The translations under genes and the position numbers were made by a program. From Armatimonadota bacterium (GTDB lineage: Bacteria; Armatimonadota; HRBIN16): a stretch of 64,000 nt of DNA. The DNA lies in NCBI GenBank assembly GCA_026003175.1, contig BPGT01000002.1, positions 1 to 64,000 of the forward strand. The letters are read 5' to 3'. Under the pieces are notes generated by a model that was not told where the DNA came from, searched no databases, and worked only from the letters and a program-made list of their open reading frames with translations. This document shows positions 1-7,322 of this stretch, in pieces (position 1 is the stretch's first letter; each line of letters starts with the position of its first letter).

Positions 1-47
1 CACTCGTAATGCGTAGGTCGGCGGTTCGAATCCGCCCGTCGGCTCCA
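1..47 (+). tRNA. tRNA-Thr(CGT), 3' part only
   Basis: This is the 3' part of a tRNA cut by the window edge. Visible are an anticodon loop CTCGTAA (bases 3-9, anticodon CGT at 5-7), a 5-bp T stem closing TTCGAAT, the 3' acceptor strand CGTCGGC, and an encoded CCA at 45-47. Anticodon CGT reads Thr. The gene lies next to a leftward-pointing integrase, the usual arrangement for a tRNA used as an integration site. The 5' half is outside the window, so it cannot be shown to be intact. Confidence 0.85.
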
Positions 48-124
48 TCATCTTGTACCATCCCTGCCTCAATACCACTACATCTTGTGGTGCTTAATGG
101 GTGATTCGCTGGCTAACACGCAAC

Positions 125-147
125 CTGATGCCAATTTGATGCCAATT
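125..147 (+). repeat. Left 23-bp direct repeat of the integrated element
   Basis: The 23 bp recur exactly at 8222-8244 in the same orientation. Each copy contains GATGCCAATT twice, spaced 11 bp apart, about one helical turn. The copy lies between the tRNA end (47) and the integrase stop codon (149). Tandem short repeats at both ends of an element are typical of arm-type sites bound by the N-terminal domain of a tyrosine integrase. It could instead be the attachment core itself. Confidence 0.75.
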
Positions 148-148
148 T

Positions 149-1291
149 TTAGCCCTCCAGCAACCGCCGAAACAGCGCGTCCATCTTCTGCGCCGCGTCT
201 TGCAAAAGCGTGGGCATCACGTGGGTGTAGAGGTTCGCGGTCAAACCGACCTGCGAATGACCCAGCACTTGCTGCACCGTGCGAAGGTCGCAACCCATCG
301 CCAGCAGGTAACTGGCTGCCGTGTGCCTCAGCGTGTGGAACGGACGCTTCGGCAGTCCTGCCTTCTTCAGCAGGTTATACCAAAGCCGAAGCAGGTTGCG
401 TGCCGGTACGGGCGTGCCCACCGAAGATGCGAACACCAGCCCGTGTTCACGCCATGATTCGCCCTCCTGCGCCTTCTCCAGCAACTGGTTGGCGCGGTGC
501 TGCTGCAGAACGTCCAGCACGAACTGTGGAATCTGCAGCGTGCGCCTGCTGCGGGCGGTCTTCGGCTCCACCAGCACCTGCTTGCCGTCAATGGTTTGCA
601 GCTGCACCGCTACCGTGAGCGTGCCTCGTTCAAAATCTACATCCTGCCACCGCAAACCCAGCAGTTCGCCCTGGCGTAGTCCTGACGCCACCGCCAGCAC
701 GAACAGCGCGTATAACCGGTGACCTCGCGCCGTCTCCAGCAGCCTCTGCACCTCCTCGACCGTGAACGGCTGCACCTCCTCACGCGACACGCGAGGCGCG
801 TCCACCAGCTTCGCCACGTTGCGAGGTACCAGCTGCCACTTCTCGGCTTGACCGAGCGCGCGGCGCAGCACCGCAAGGATGTACATCACCGTCGCAGGGG
901 AGAGACCGCTCGCAATCTTCTCGTTCAGCAGCTTCTGCACCTGCAGGGGCGTGAGTTTGGACAGCGCGATGTGTCCCAACGTCGGCACCAGGTGCAGATG
1001 CACAATTTCGTGGTAGCGTCGGTAAGTGCGAGGGCGCAGGGTGGGTCTGGCAGATTCCTCCAACCAGGAAGCCAGAAACTCCCCCACCGTCTGCCTTCCG
1101 GTCGTGGGCATGATGCCTCGCTGCAGGTCGGCGAGGGCTTGCAGAAGCTTCTCCTGCGCTTCCTTGCGTGTGGCACCGTAGAACGCTTTGCGCCTGCGCT
1201 TGCCCCCTTCGTAATAGGTGATTCGCGCCTGCCAGCGACCGTCGGGCAGCTGCGTGATGCTGCCCTCATTGTTGCCTCGTCGTCTCGCCAT
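149..1291 (-). CDS. Tyrosine recombinase / phage integrase
   Basis: This is a site-specific recombinase that would integrate and excise the element. The first 60 residues form an AP2-like arm-binding domain (GSITQLPDGRW at 10-20), followed by a SAM-like core-binding domain (about 65-165) and the catalytic domain. Catalytic residues are visible as R206 (GLRQGE), K244, H319/R322 (HTLRH), H345 (LGH) and nucleophile Y355 (LYTH). At 380 residues the length is normal and it appears intact. The start at 1291 is chosen because its ATG overlaps the TGA of the upstream 62-residue gene (TGATG), which implies translational coupling. The gene points at tRNA-Thr, as expected for a tRNA-associated island. 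Confidence 0.95.
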   Translation of the reverse strand: MARRRGNNEGSITQLPDGRWQARITYYEGGKRRRKAFYGATRKEAQEKLLQALADLQRGIMPTTGRQTVGEFLASWLEESARPTLRPRTYRRYHEIVHLHLVPTLGHIALSKLTPLQVQKLLNEKIASGLSPATVMYILAVLRRALGQAEKWQLVPRNVAKLVDAPRVSREEVQPFTVEEVQRLLETARGHRLYALFVLAVASGLRQGELLGLRWQDVDFERGTLTVAVQLQTIDGKQVLVEPKTARSRRTLQIPQFVLDVLQQHRANQLLEKAQEGESWREHGLVFASSVGTPVPARNLLRLWYNLLKKAGLPKRPFHTLRHTAASYLLAMGCDLRTVQQVLGHSQVGLTANLYTHVMPTLLQDAAQKMDALFRRLLEG

Positions 1292-1479
1292 CAACGCACC
1301 TCCGCTCGCAGCATCTCCCACGCCTCATCCAGTTCCTGTCGGTTCAGTTGCAATCGCCACTGGTGGGCAGCAAGCAAGTGTTGGTACGCAAAGAAGAGGG
1401 CATCTTCCATCTCTTCCTCAGGGTGGGTGCGCACGTAATCCAGCATGACCTCAACGGCTTCGCGAACACGTTCGTTCAT
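1291..1479 (-). CDS. Small hypothetical protein upstream of integrase
   Basis: This 62-residue acidic, probably helical protein is not recognised. Its stop codon overlaps the integrase start by one base, so the two are co-transcribed and coupled. A purine-rich GGAGGAGGAAC stretch lies directly before its ATG. It follows a strong minus-strand promoter at 1629-1657 with a leader of about 140 nt. It could be a small directionality or regulatory partner of the integrase, but nothing in the sequence proves that. Confidence 0.7.
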   Translation of the reverse strand: MNERVREAVEVMLDYVRTHPEEEMEDALFFAYQHLLAAHQWRLQLNRQELDEAWEMLRAEVR

Positions 1480-1527
1480 CGTTCCTCCTCCTTTGCGGGT
1501 CTCTTGAGGCGTTCACAGCAAGGGGGC

Positions 1528-1557
1528 TTGACGCAGGCTTGCAGAGGATGCTACACT
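1528..1557 (+). promoter_or_regulatory. Candidate plus-strand promoter pointing into the palindrome array
   Basis: TTGACG (1528-1533), an 18-bp spacer and TACACT (1552-1557) form a plausible sigma70-type promoter. No plus-strand gene follows. A transcript would run through the palindrome array and then antisense to the amidase gene. It overlaps the leader of the integrase operon on the other strand. Confidence 0.4.
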
Positions 1558-1628
1558 GTTCCTGCGTTCACAGCTCCCGCCTGTGGACGCCACGACGGCG
1601 GTAGTTCCGGCTACGCGCCGTCATTTTC

Positions 1629-1657
1629 ATCTTAGCATTCTCTACAAAACGTGTCAA
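1629..1657 (-). promoter_or_regulatory. Promoter of the integrase operon
   Basis: On the minus strand, TTGACA (1657-1652), a 17-bp spacer and TAAGAT (1634-1629) give a near-consensus sigma70 promoter. The predicted start is near 1622, leaving about 140 nt of leader before the 62-residue gene. The promoter lies immediately beside the palindrome array, which could therefore act as an operator or origin region. Confidence 0.7.
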
Positions 1658-1668
1658 GCGACCAGTTA

Positions 1669-1935
1669 GATTGCAAAAATTGCGTCAGGTCACAAATTTT
1701 TGTAACCTGATGCAACAATTGCGAGACAGTTCTGATTGGCCTGGATTGCAAAAGTTGCATCAGGTCGGCGAAATCGCCGACCTCATGCCACAATCGCAAG
1801 ACAATTGGATTGCAAAAATTGCATCAGGTCGCAAAAATTTGCGACCTCATGCTACAATTGCAAGACAATTGGATTGCAAAACTTGCATCAGGTCAGCGAT
1901 TTCGCTGACCTGATGCAACAATCGCAAGACAGCAT
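1669..1935. repeat. Array of four covarying 32-bp palindromes
   Basis: Four units start at 1669, 1744, 1808 and 1872 (spacing 75, 64, 64). Each has GATTGCAAAA followed by a 32-bp palindrome (1682-1713, 1757-1788, 1821-1852, 1885-1916) and a CAA(T/C)GCAAGACA-like tail. The outer arms read GCATCAGGTC and GACCTSATGC. The inner five bases differ in every unit (ACAAA, GGCGA, GCAAA, AGCGA), yet each is matched exactly by its complement across a 2-nt centre. This covariation means base pairing or dyad symmetry is under selection. Candidate roles are a replication origin for the excised element, operators, or structured RNA. No CRISPR-like spacers are present and no hairpin has a T-run. Confidence 0.9.
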
Positions 1936-1958
1936 CGGTGCGGATGGCAAGCAGTTTT

Positions 1959-2705
1959 TTATTCCTCAAGGGGTTCCAGTTTCAAGGCGCGAAGGCGGGT
2001 GTCCCACACAACGTGCCGGTGCAGCGATGACAGCACCTGACGCAAGGGTACGCAAACCAACGCCGTGCCGTAAATGATGTGCGTCTCCATCGGCAACTCT
2101 GGGAGGCAGCCAAGCTGCCTGGTTAGATGCGTTCTGGGAACCCACAGGTCGCCTCCGTCCTGCCTCGCCAGCAGCTTCGTGTCGCCCACGAACACATTGA
2201 CGTAGGCGGGCGGTTCTTCGCACTCTGGCAGCGGTGCGCTGCCGATGGCTTGCCTCAAGCGGTCGCCCCACCCCACAAGGTCGTCCGTGTCGGGTTCCAG
2301 TTCGCCGTGCGTCTGCACGTCGCGAACATCCAGCTGGTAGCGCGAACACAACAGCCGACACAGCGACACCAGACTGTTCCATTGCCGTTCGTTAGGGGAC
2401 TTGCCCACCAGCAGCACGCCTGCACTGCCGATGTTGAAAGCGTGCGTGTGCCTCGCGTAGCCCTGTCCTCGTTGCGGTGAGGCGTTGTCTGCTAACGAGA
2501 ACACCCCGCGTGCTACTGCGCCACCCTTCGCGATGAGAAAATGGTAGCACGGCAGCAGGTCGTCAAGGGGTTCGCACACGGGCGCGCTGTGCACCACCAC
2601 ACGGCGAAGGCTGCATACAGGGAACCAGTCTGGTGGTAAAGAGAAAAAATCCCCCCACGATGACGCTCGACCTTCGTCATCGGAGGGGTCAGGCGAACAA
2701 CCCAC
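1959..2705 (-). CDS. N-acetylmuramoyl-L-alanine amidase (endolysin-like)
   Basis: The protein resembles the Amidase_2/PGRP fold, which cleaves the amide bond between MurNAc and L-Ala. Visible are a first strand ending VVVHSAP (likely Zn ligand His), the YHFLI strand, a KGGAVARGV turn, HAFNIGSAGVLLVG, an ERQWNSLVSLCRLL helix, and THGELEPDTD carrying a second His ligand. A C-terminal region of about 90 residues is not recognised. The start is uncertain. The GTG at 2705 is preferred because it follows the stop of the upstream gene at 2716; upstream frame extensions would overlap that gene. Lysis amidases belong to phages, and here the gene lies in an element lacking capsid genes. Confidence 0.7.
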   Translation of the reverse strand: MGCSPDPSDDEGRASSWGDFFSLPPDWFPVCSLRRVVVHSAPVCEPLDDLLPCYHFLIAKGGAVARGVFSLADNASPQRGQGYARHTHAFNIGSAGVLLVGKSPNERQWNSLVSLCRLLCSRYQLDVRDVQTHGELEPDTDDLVGWGDRLRQAIGSAPLPECEEPPAYVNVFVGDTKLLARQDGGDLWVPRTHLTRQLGCLPELPMETHIIYGTALVCVPLRQVLSSLHRHVVWDTRLRALKLEPLEE

Positions 2706-2715
2706 AGTTCGGCAG

Positions 2716-3069
2716 CTAGCTTTGAACACGTTTGATTGCTTCTTCCAGCGCATCCAGCATCTCACGACTGGCGTCGTGTTCCACGCGAACGTTGTCGCGG
2801 TACTTCTCTGGGCGTCGTGCCTTCAGCAGGAACATCAGCAACGTGTCGCTGCCGGCAAGTGCGCGGCGCACGGCTTCGTCCTCCAGCGCGTCTGTGCCCT
2901 GTTCCCAAGCGTCCTCCCACTGCTGGGCGAAGGTATTGCTGCGCTGCCTGCACCGGTAGGCGTGCTGTCTGGAAACGCCTGCCAGCCTGGCTGCCTGGCT
3001 GACGCTGCAACCACGCGCGAGGGCAGCCAGAAACTTCTCACGCCAATCGCGCCCTTTTTTAAGTGTCAC
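2716..3069 (-). CDS. Terminase small subunit-like HTH protein
   Basis: This 117-residue protein has an N-terminal helix-turn-helix (FLAALARGCSVSQAARLAGV, residues about 13-32) followed by YRCRQRSNTFAQQW, EDEAVRRALAG and LLKARRPEKYRD. That order is typical of short phage TerS-like DNA-packaging proteins, which recognise the pac/cos site for the large terminase. No large terminase is present. Phage satellites often carry TerS alone to redirect packaging of a helper phage. A non-packaging DNA-binding role cannot be excluded. Confidence 0.75.
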   Translation of the reverse strand: MTLKKGRDWREKFLAALARGCSVSQAARLAGVSRQHAYRCRQRSNTFAQQWEDAWEQGTDALEDEAVRRALAGSDTLLMFLLKARRPEKYRDNVRVEHDASREMLDALEEAIKRVQS

Positions 3070-3077
3070 CTTTGTCG

Positions 3078-3569
3078 CTAAACCTCCGTGAGGCGTTTCG
3101 CTGGCTCCGCTGGTGGGGGCACCTCGCAGGGTGGGAGTCTTGACAACACCCCCAATGCGTCTTCGGGGCAGCGCACACGGTCAGCAGCCAGCGTGCTCAA
3201 CTGGCGGGCTGTTCGTTCGTAACCACGCAAGGCAGCCAGTCGGTGTTCGCGACCACGCCGTTCGCGCACGAGTTCGTCCACACGCTGCTGCAACTGGCGG
3301 AGTTCCTCAAGCAGAGGCTGCAACTCGCCGTCCAACTCGGCGATGCGCTGTTCTTCATCTTGCGCCAACTGCGCGTACCATTGCGCTGCTGCCTCCGCTG
3401 CCTGCAGGATGGCACAGTGCACCTGGGCGGGCAACGAGTGCTTGTTTGTCAGCACGCGAAGCACGGTTCGTTCGTCGCCACTGGCTAGCAATTGGGCTTC
3501 GCTGGCAAGCAGTTCACGCCACGAAGCAATGAGTGCCGACGCGCGTTCTACCGCTTGCTGGTAGCTCAT
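3078..3569 (-). CDS. Coiled-coil protein of unknown function
   Basis: The protein has 163 residues from the ATG at 3569, which overlaps the upstream TGA as ATGA. A long heptad-rich region (about residues 70-125: EEQRIAELDGELQPLLEELRQ and following) predicts a coiled coil, with a proline-rich tail. No family is recognised. Its position between TerS and the replication block suggests a structural, scaffolding or packaging role, but that is only context. Confidence 0.75.
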   Translation of the reverse strand: MSYQQAVERASALIASWRELLASEAQLLASGDERTVLRVLTNKHSLPAQVHCAILQAAEAAAQWYAQLAQDEEQRIAELDGELQPLLEELRQLQQRVDELVRERRGREHRLAALRGYERTARQLSTLAADRVRCPEDALGVLSRLPPCEVPPPAEPAKRLTEV

Positions 3570-3817
3570 AGCGTCACCCCCTGCACGGGCAAGGGCACCC
3601 GGATGCCCCGCGCAGCCAACGCGGCGAGTGTGTCCGCAAAGCGTCTGCGCAGTTTGCCAGCACGCCACTGAGTGAACGGGTCGCTGCTGCCCTCCATCTC
3701 GCGAAGGGCAAGCTCGATGCGCGAAACCACCATCGCCACGTCGTTGACCACCGCACTGAAGGTGGGCTGTGCGTCGGCGACCATCTGAAGAATCTGGATT
3801 TGCTGTTCAAGCGTCAT
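3566..3817 (-). CDS. Small hypothetical protein
   Basis: This 83-residue, mostly helical protein (EQQIQILQMVADAQ at the N-terminus) is not recognised. Its stop overlaps the start of the coiled-coil gene (ATGA), placing both in one translation-coupled operon of the element. Confidence 0.7.
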   Translation of the reverse strand: MTLEQQIQILQMVADAQPTFSAVVNDVAMVVSRIELALREMEGSSDPFTQWRAGKLRRRFADTLAALAARGIRVPLPVQGVTL

Positions 3818-3877
3818 AGGCGATTGCCTCCAAGTTTACTGTACAAAAAGCACCCTGATTTGTCAATCATAACAGCC

Positions 3878-4180
3878 TTACCGCCTCAAAGTTTCTTCTA
3901 TCTCCTCCCAGTCCGTCGGACGCCACAGGTAGACCTCAACCTGCGGACACGCGCCTAACTGGGCAAGCCAGTGCTGTTGTGCTGGCGTCGGCTTGCGCAC
4001 GCCCGTCTTCAGTTCCGCGAACAACACTCTCGGCGGGCGCACCAGCACTAAGTCCGGGAAGCCTTCGGGCGAACGCTGACTGTTCCACGTATGGTAACAC
4101 AGCCAACCTTGCAACTCTGCCAGCTCTCGCACCGACTGCAGGAACTCCTTCTCGCGTACGGGCAGGGATAGTCTTCCCAT
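3878..4180 (-). CDS. VRR-NUC domain nuclease
   Basis: At 100 residues this is the length of stand-alone VRR-NUC (PD-(D/E)XK superfamily) nucleases of phages, which act on branched DNA. Key elements are an N-terminal helix with KEFLQSVRELAELQGW, the strand GFPDLVLVRPP carrying the catalytic Asp, LFAELKTG carrying the E-x-K pair, and a QQHWLAQL helix. The start at 4180 is chosen over an upstream ATG because AGGAGG lies about 8 nt before it. It fits a role in processing replication or recombination intermediates alongside the adjacent primase-helicase. Confidence 0.85.
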   Translation of the reverse strand: MGRLSLPVREKEFLQSVRELAELQGWLCYHTWNSQRSPEGFPDLVLVRPPRVLFAELKTGVRKPTPAQQHWLAQLGACPQVEVYLWRPTDWEEIEETLRR

Positions 4181-4336
4181 CAAATTCGCCTCCTGGTTCG
4201 GTCTGCCATAGCCGTCAAATTTGCGTTTTAAGGCGTCTACAAGCCTCGTACAGCCACGAAATCGGCAGGGGTAGGCTTCCACACACCGTGCTTAGAGAGG
4301 CAGGCGGTGTGTCAGCACCACCTGCCTCTGTTTCCG

Positions 4337-4747
4337 TTACGCCTCGTAGTAGTCGGCTTCAGAATCTGCTGGCACGGCTACCTTCGCCCGTGCAGGCTTG
4401 CGCAGTGGTAACAGGTCTTCCACGCAATTGAACAGGTTGCCGTCCTCACCACGCCTGACTACCACCACAGCAATCGCCTTGCGTCCCTTGAGGTTTTCGG
4501 TGTCCAGCTCCTCGCCCGGCTCCGGCTCAAAGCCAAAAGCTTTAGCCCACCGTGCCAGTTTGCTGTTGGTGCTGCTGCTGGTGTTCGTCCACGCGGTCAA
4601 CTCCCTGCCTTCGTGTTCGGGGTCAAGCACACGCAGTCTCCACACCAACTGCACGCCATACTTGCCCTCTTGCTCGCTGACGCTTTCCACCTTCACGGGG
4701 TACTCGCCGGTAGGCAGCGGTTCTGTTGTTCTCCAACGGATTCGCAT
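4337..4747 (-). CDS. DUF669/ssDNA-binding-like protein (internal in-frame start)
   Basis: This 136-residue product comes from the ATG at 4747, preceded by GAGGAGG at ideal spacing. It starts PLPTGEYPVKVESV and continues with WRLRVLDPEHEGREL, AWTNTSSSTNSKLARW and LKGRKAIAVVVV, the pattern of small phage ssDNA-binding or annealing-associated proteins, with an acidic C-terminal tail (DSEADYYEA). Acidic tails are typical of SSB-like proteins that recruit partners. It is nested in the longer frame that starts at 5254. Confidence 0.6.
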   Translation of the reverse strand: MRIRWRTTEPLPTGEYPVKVESVSEQEGKYGVQLVWRLRVLDPEHEGRELTAWTNTSSSTNSKLARWAKAFGFEPEPGEELDTENLKGRKAIAVVVVRRGEDGNLFNCVEDLLPLRKPARAKVAVPADSEADYYEA

Positions 4748-5254
4748 GTTTGCCTCCTCATGTTGTGGTTTGTAAACGCTTGTGTGTCGTTCATCCTGCT
4801 GTGCATGATAGGGAAGCCGGCGGTAGGCTGCGACGAGTAGACGTTCATCGTGCGCAGGTGAAGTGCAGAAGGCAGTCCACGCCTCGCGCCCTGCTGGAAT
4901 GCGCACGTGAGGCAGGATGCGCAGTTCAGGAAAGCCATACGCCTCAGCTGCATGCAAGAGCAGTTCCGGCAGTGGAGTAAAACTGTCCAGAGGCTCGCTT
5001 AATACGCGCCTGCAGTCCGTGCAGACGTAACGCTGTAGTTCCACGTCAAAGCGCACGTTGCTGCCCTCGCACCGCCAGCAGACGTATTCCTGCCGAACGA
5101 GTTTGCAGAGGTCTTCACGCAAGCGCGTGACGTGCTGCTGCAGTTCGTTGGTAAGCAAATGTCGCTGCGGTGCGAACATGCGCAGTTTGCCGTCTTCCAC
5201 CCACAGCGCAACGCCCATCGCCCGAAGGATGTCCAGCAGTTCAATCGCAGTCAT
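4337..5254 (-). CDS. TubC-docking/zinc-ribbon protein fused in frame to a DUF669-like domain
   Basis: The open frame has 305 residues from the ATG at 5254, which overlaps the end of the primase gene by 14 nt. Residues 1-50 resemble a TubC-type N-terminal helical domain (MTAIELLDILRAMGVALWVE). Residues about 59-82 hold a four-cysteine zinc ribbon (CWRC and CTDC pairs). The last 136 residues form a beta-rich domain like DUF669/phage ssDNA-binding proteins. A strong AGGAGG lies about 7 nt before an in-frame ATG at 4747, so the C-terminal domain is probably also made separately. Whether the long form is a real fusion or two reading frames that happen to be joined is not settled. Confidence 0.65.
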   Translation of the reverse strand: MTAIELLDILRAMGVALWVEDGKLRMFAPQRHLLTNELQQHVTRLREDLCKLVRQEYVCWRCEGSNVRFDVELQRYVCTDCRRVLSEPLDSFTPLPELLLHAAEAYGFPELRILPHVRIPAGREAWTAFCTSPAHDERLLVAAYRRLPYHAQQDERHTSVYKPQHEEANMRIRWRTTEPLPTGEYPVKVESVSEQEGKYGVQLVWRLRVLDPEHEGRELTAWTNTSSSTNSKLARWAKAFGFEPEPGEELDTENLKGRKAIAVVVVRRGEDGNLFNCVEDLLPLRKPARAKVAVPADSEADYYEA

Positions 5255-7268
5255 TTGCAACATCCCACTCCAGCAGCAAGGGGGCATCTTCTGACGAACT
5301 GACGAACTGACGAGTATTATATATGTCCGTCACTTCGTCAGTTCGCTGACCCCACACCTTAGCGCGTCCGCGCTTGCCCTTCTCCGCAACCAAGCCTGCC
5401 CTGTGCAGGGCGCGGAGGTGGTCGCTGATTGTGGTGCGGGGCAGTCCTGTGAGCTCTTCCAGTTCTTCCACCGTCCGGTCAGCCTCGCGCAAAGCCATGA
5501 GGATTTCGCCTCGAACTCCTAGCGCTTCGGCTTCGTGGGTTGCACTTTGCACCTGCTCAAATCGCACTAACCGCAGGTTGCCTTCCACGTCGTTCGTGAA
5601 GGTCATGACGAGGTGCAGGTCAGGATGCAGTGCACCGAAGGTGCTCTTCTTGTGCCGAATCACGATGCCCACACGCGAAACTGCCGAAGTGACTGTGTCG
5701 TTAGCCTTCGCGCTTGTCACCGATTCGCCAATGCGTTCAATCTGCAAACGCGACCGCGCATAGTGGGCCTTATAAGCCGTGCCATATTCGCTCTTGTTTG
5801 CGTAGGTGTCCTCGGCTTGCAGTTTGCCCTGGTGGTCAATCACCAGCACCGCACAAGGCAGTTGCTCCAGCAGGTTGTATGCCTGTATTGCCTTCTCAGG
5901 GTCACGAGGGTCAGTCCCCAACGCCTTGCCCAGACTGTCTACCACCACCACTGCCGGTGAGTGCTCGTGTGCGAGGCTTTGAATGTAGGGGAAGACAGCA
6001 GTCAGGGGTTTGGTCATGCGCTCATACAGCAATCCTCTCAAGGCATCCTCAAAGCCAGCACCGCGACATACGGCATACCATCTTCGCGCTGTGGTTTCCG
6101 CGTCCAACTCCCAGTCTAAGTAGAGCACTTTGCCTGCCTTCACGCGCTTGCCACAGAAGGGCTCGCCAGTAAGGCAACACAGCGCAAGGTGTAGAATGAG
6201 AAAGCTCTTCCCCTGTCCACTGTCGGCGAACAAATTCGTGATGAAGCGTGCAGGGATCAGGTCTTTCACCAACCACTCTTGAGGTGCAGGCTCAGGAAAC
6301 ATCCCCAGGTCCATAAGTTGAGAGGTGGTTTGGGCAAGTGACGGATGTGGCGGCATATATATAGGCTCCGTCACTTCCGTCACTTGCGTTGCCTCGCGCA
6401 TCATCTGCCGAATCTGCGCTTCGAACCGTTCACGCGCCTTTGTCCAGGATTCAGCGTCCGTGCCTTCCTCACGCAGGATGCGGAGCCAGAGGTCGGAGGG
6501 GTCTTTGACGCCCTGAGGTGGTTCCATCACGCGCAGGCGGTCACCGAACAGCTGTGCTGCGTCCTCCAGCAGTCTGCGTCCACCGCCATCGCGCTCTTGC
6601 CATAGCACCAGCTCCAAGCCTTCCAGCAGGCTGGCATTTTTGGGGGAGAGGCAATCCGCACCAGCAACGCCTACCGCAGGGATGCCTGCCTGCCACAGCG
6701 CGAGGCAGTCACTTTCGCCCTCCACCAGCATCACGTGCGGGATGCCCTTCTCGCGCCACAGCGGTAGCCACCACGTGCCGTAAAGCAATTCTTTTGGCTT
6801 CGCGCCGTTCTGCCAGCGGAAGCGGTCGCCCGTGAGGGCTGTGCGGTAGCGCACCGCTTGCAGATTGCCATCGGCGTCTATGTAGGAGAACGCCACCACC
6901 GGCTTGCCCTGCAAGGTGCTGTCACGCACGTACCACGCCTGTAGCAGGTTAACGTCCAGACCTTTCGCCTGCGCAAACTGCTCAAGGGTCAGCCCGTCAT
7001 CGGAAGATTCAGAGTGTCCGTTGTGCAGGAACAGGTCGGCGGCGCGGATGCCGAGTGCCCTGCAGATGCTGTCCACATTACATCCCGCGAAGCAATGCAG
7101 CAGGATGCGGTCATGGTTCAGCGAAACATGCAGGCTTGGCTCGTGGTCACCGTGTGCGGGGCAGAGGGCGAACCAGCTGCCGTCTCTCTGTTGACGCACA
7201 CCGCGTAGCTTGTGTAGAATGTTTTGCGCTTGCTGTGGTATACTCATGGTGTCTATGTGTTCCTCCAT
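5241..7268 (-). CDS. Primase-helicase (CHC2 zinc finger, TOPRIM, RecA-like ATPase, winged helix)
   Basis: This is the likely replication initiator of the element, about 675 residues. A CHC2-type zinc finger comes first (C36, H39, C59, C63). It is followed by a TOPRIM fold with VEGESD at about 182-187 and a RepA/DnaB-like ATPase with Walker A ADSGQGKS at about 348-355 and Walker B VVVVDS. The C-terminal end is a winged helix (VEELEELTGLPRTTISDHL). Longer upstream extensions would translate through a perfect hairpin, so the start is either the ATG at 7268 or the one at 7247, which has GGAGG 14 nt upstream. Primase-replicase genes of this type are a hallmark of phage satellites and small prophages. 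Confidence 0.9.
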   Translation of the reverse strand: MEEHIDTMSIPQQAQNILHKLRGVRQQRDGSWFALCPAHGDHEPSLHVSLNHDRILLHCFAGCNVDSICRALGIRAADLFLHNGHSESSDDGLTLEQFAQAKGLDVNLLQAWYVRDSTLQGKPVVAFSYIDADGNLQAVRYRTALTGDRFRWQNGAKPKELLYGTWWLPLWREKGIPHVMLVEGESDCLALWQAGIPAVGVAGADCLSPKNASLLEGLELVLWQERDGGGRRLLEDAAQLFGDRLRVMEPPQGVKDPSDLWLRILREEGTDAESWTKARERFEAQIRQMMREATQVTEVTEPIYMPPHPSLAQTTSQLMDLGMFPEPAPQEWLVKDLIPARFITNLFADSGQGKSFLILHLALCCLTGEPFCGKRVKAGKVLYLDWELDAETTARRWYAVCRGAGFEDALRGLLYERMTKPLTAVFPYIQSLAHEHSPAVVVVDSLGKALGTDPRDPEKAIQAYNLLEQLPCAVLVIDHQGKLQAEDTYANKSEYGTAYKAHYARSRLQIERIGESVTSAKANDTVTSAVSRVGIVIRHKKSTFGALHPDLHLVMTFTNDVEGNLRLVRFEQVQSATHEAEALGVRGEILMALREADRTVEELEELTGLPRTTISDHLRALHRAGLVAEKGKRGRAKVWGQRTDEVTDIYNTRQFVSSSEDAPLLLEWDVANDCD

Positions 7269-7272
7269 CGTC

Positions 7273-7309
7273 GACGAAAGCCCGCGTCGTGCTGACGCGG
7301 GCTTTCGTC
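7273..7309. promoter_or_regulatory. Perfect 16-bp hairpin upstream of the primase gene
   Basis: Bases 7273-7288 and 7294-7309 are exact inverted complements around a 5-nt loop. It lies between the excisionase-like gene and the primase start. There is no T-run on the minus strand, so it is not a clean intrinsic terminator. It could be an attenuator, an RNA-processing site or a protein-binding palindrome. Confidence 0.8.
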
Positions 7310-7322
7310 TTTGCAACCACCA

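Noticed and set aside
1669-1935. CRISPR array
   Set aside because: Units are 64 bp with palindromic cores and no unique spacers of constant length; no cas genes are nearby.
1671-2077. Plus-strand open frames through the palindrome array encoding repeated HQV/DLMPQ-like peptides
   Set aside because: The frames follow from repeat periodicity, lack ribosome sites, and the sequence variation preserves DNA pairing rather than protein.
1669-2765. Retron or diversity-generating retroelement
   Set aside because: The hairpin array suggested it, but no reverse transcriptase is present anywhere in the window.
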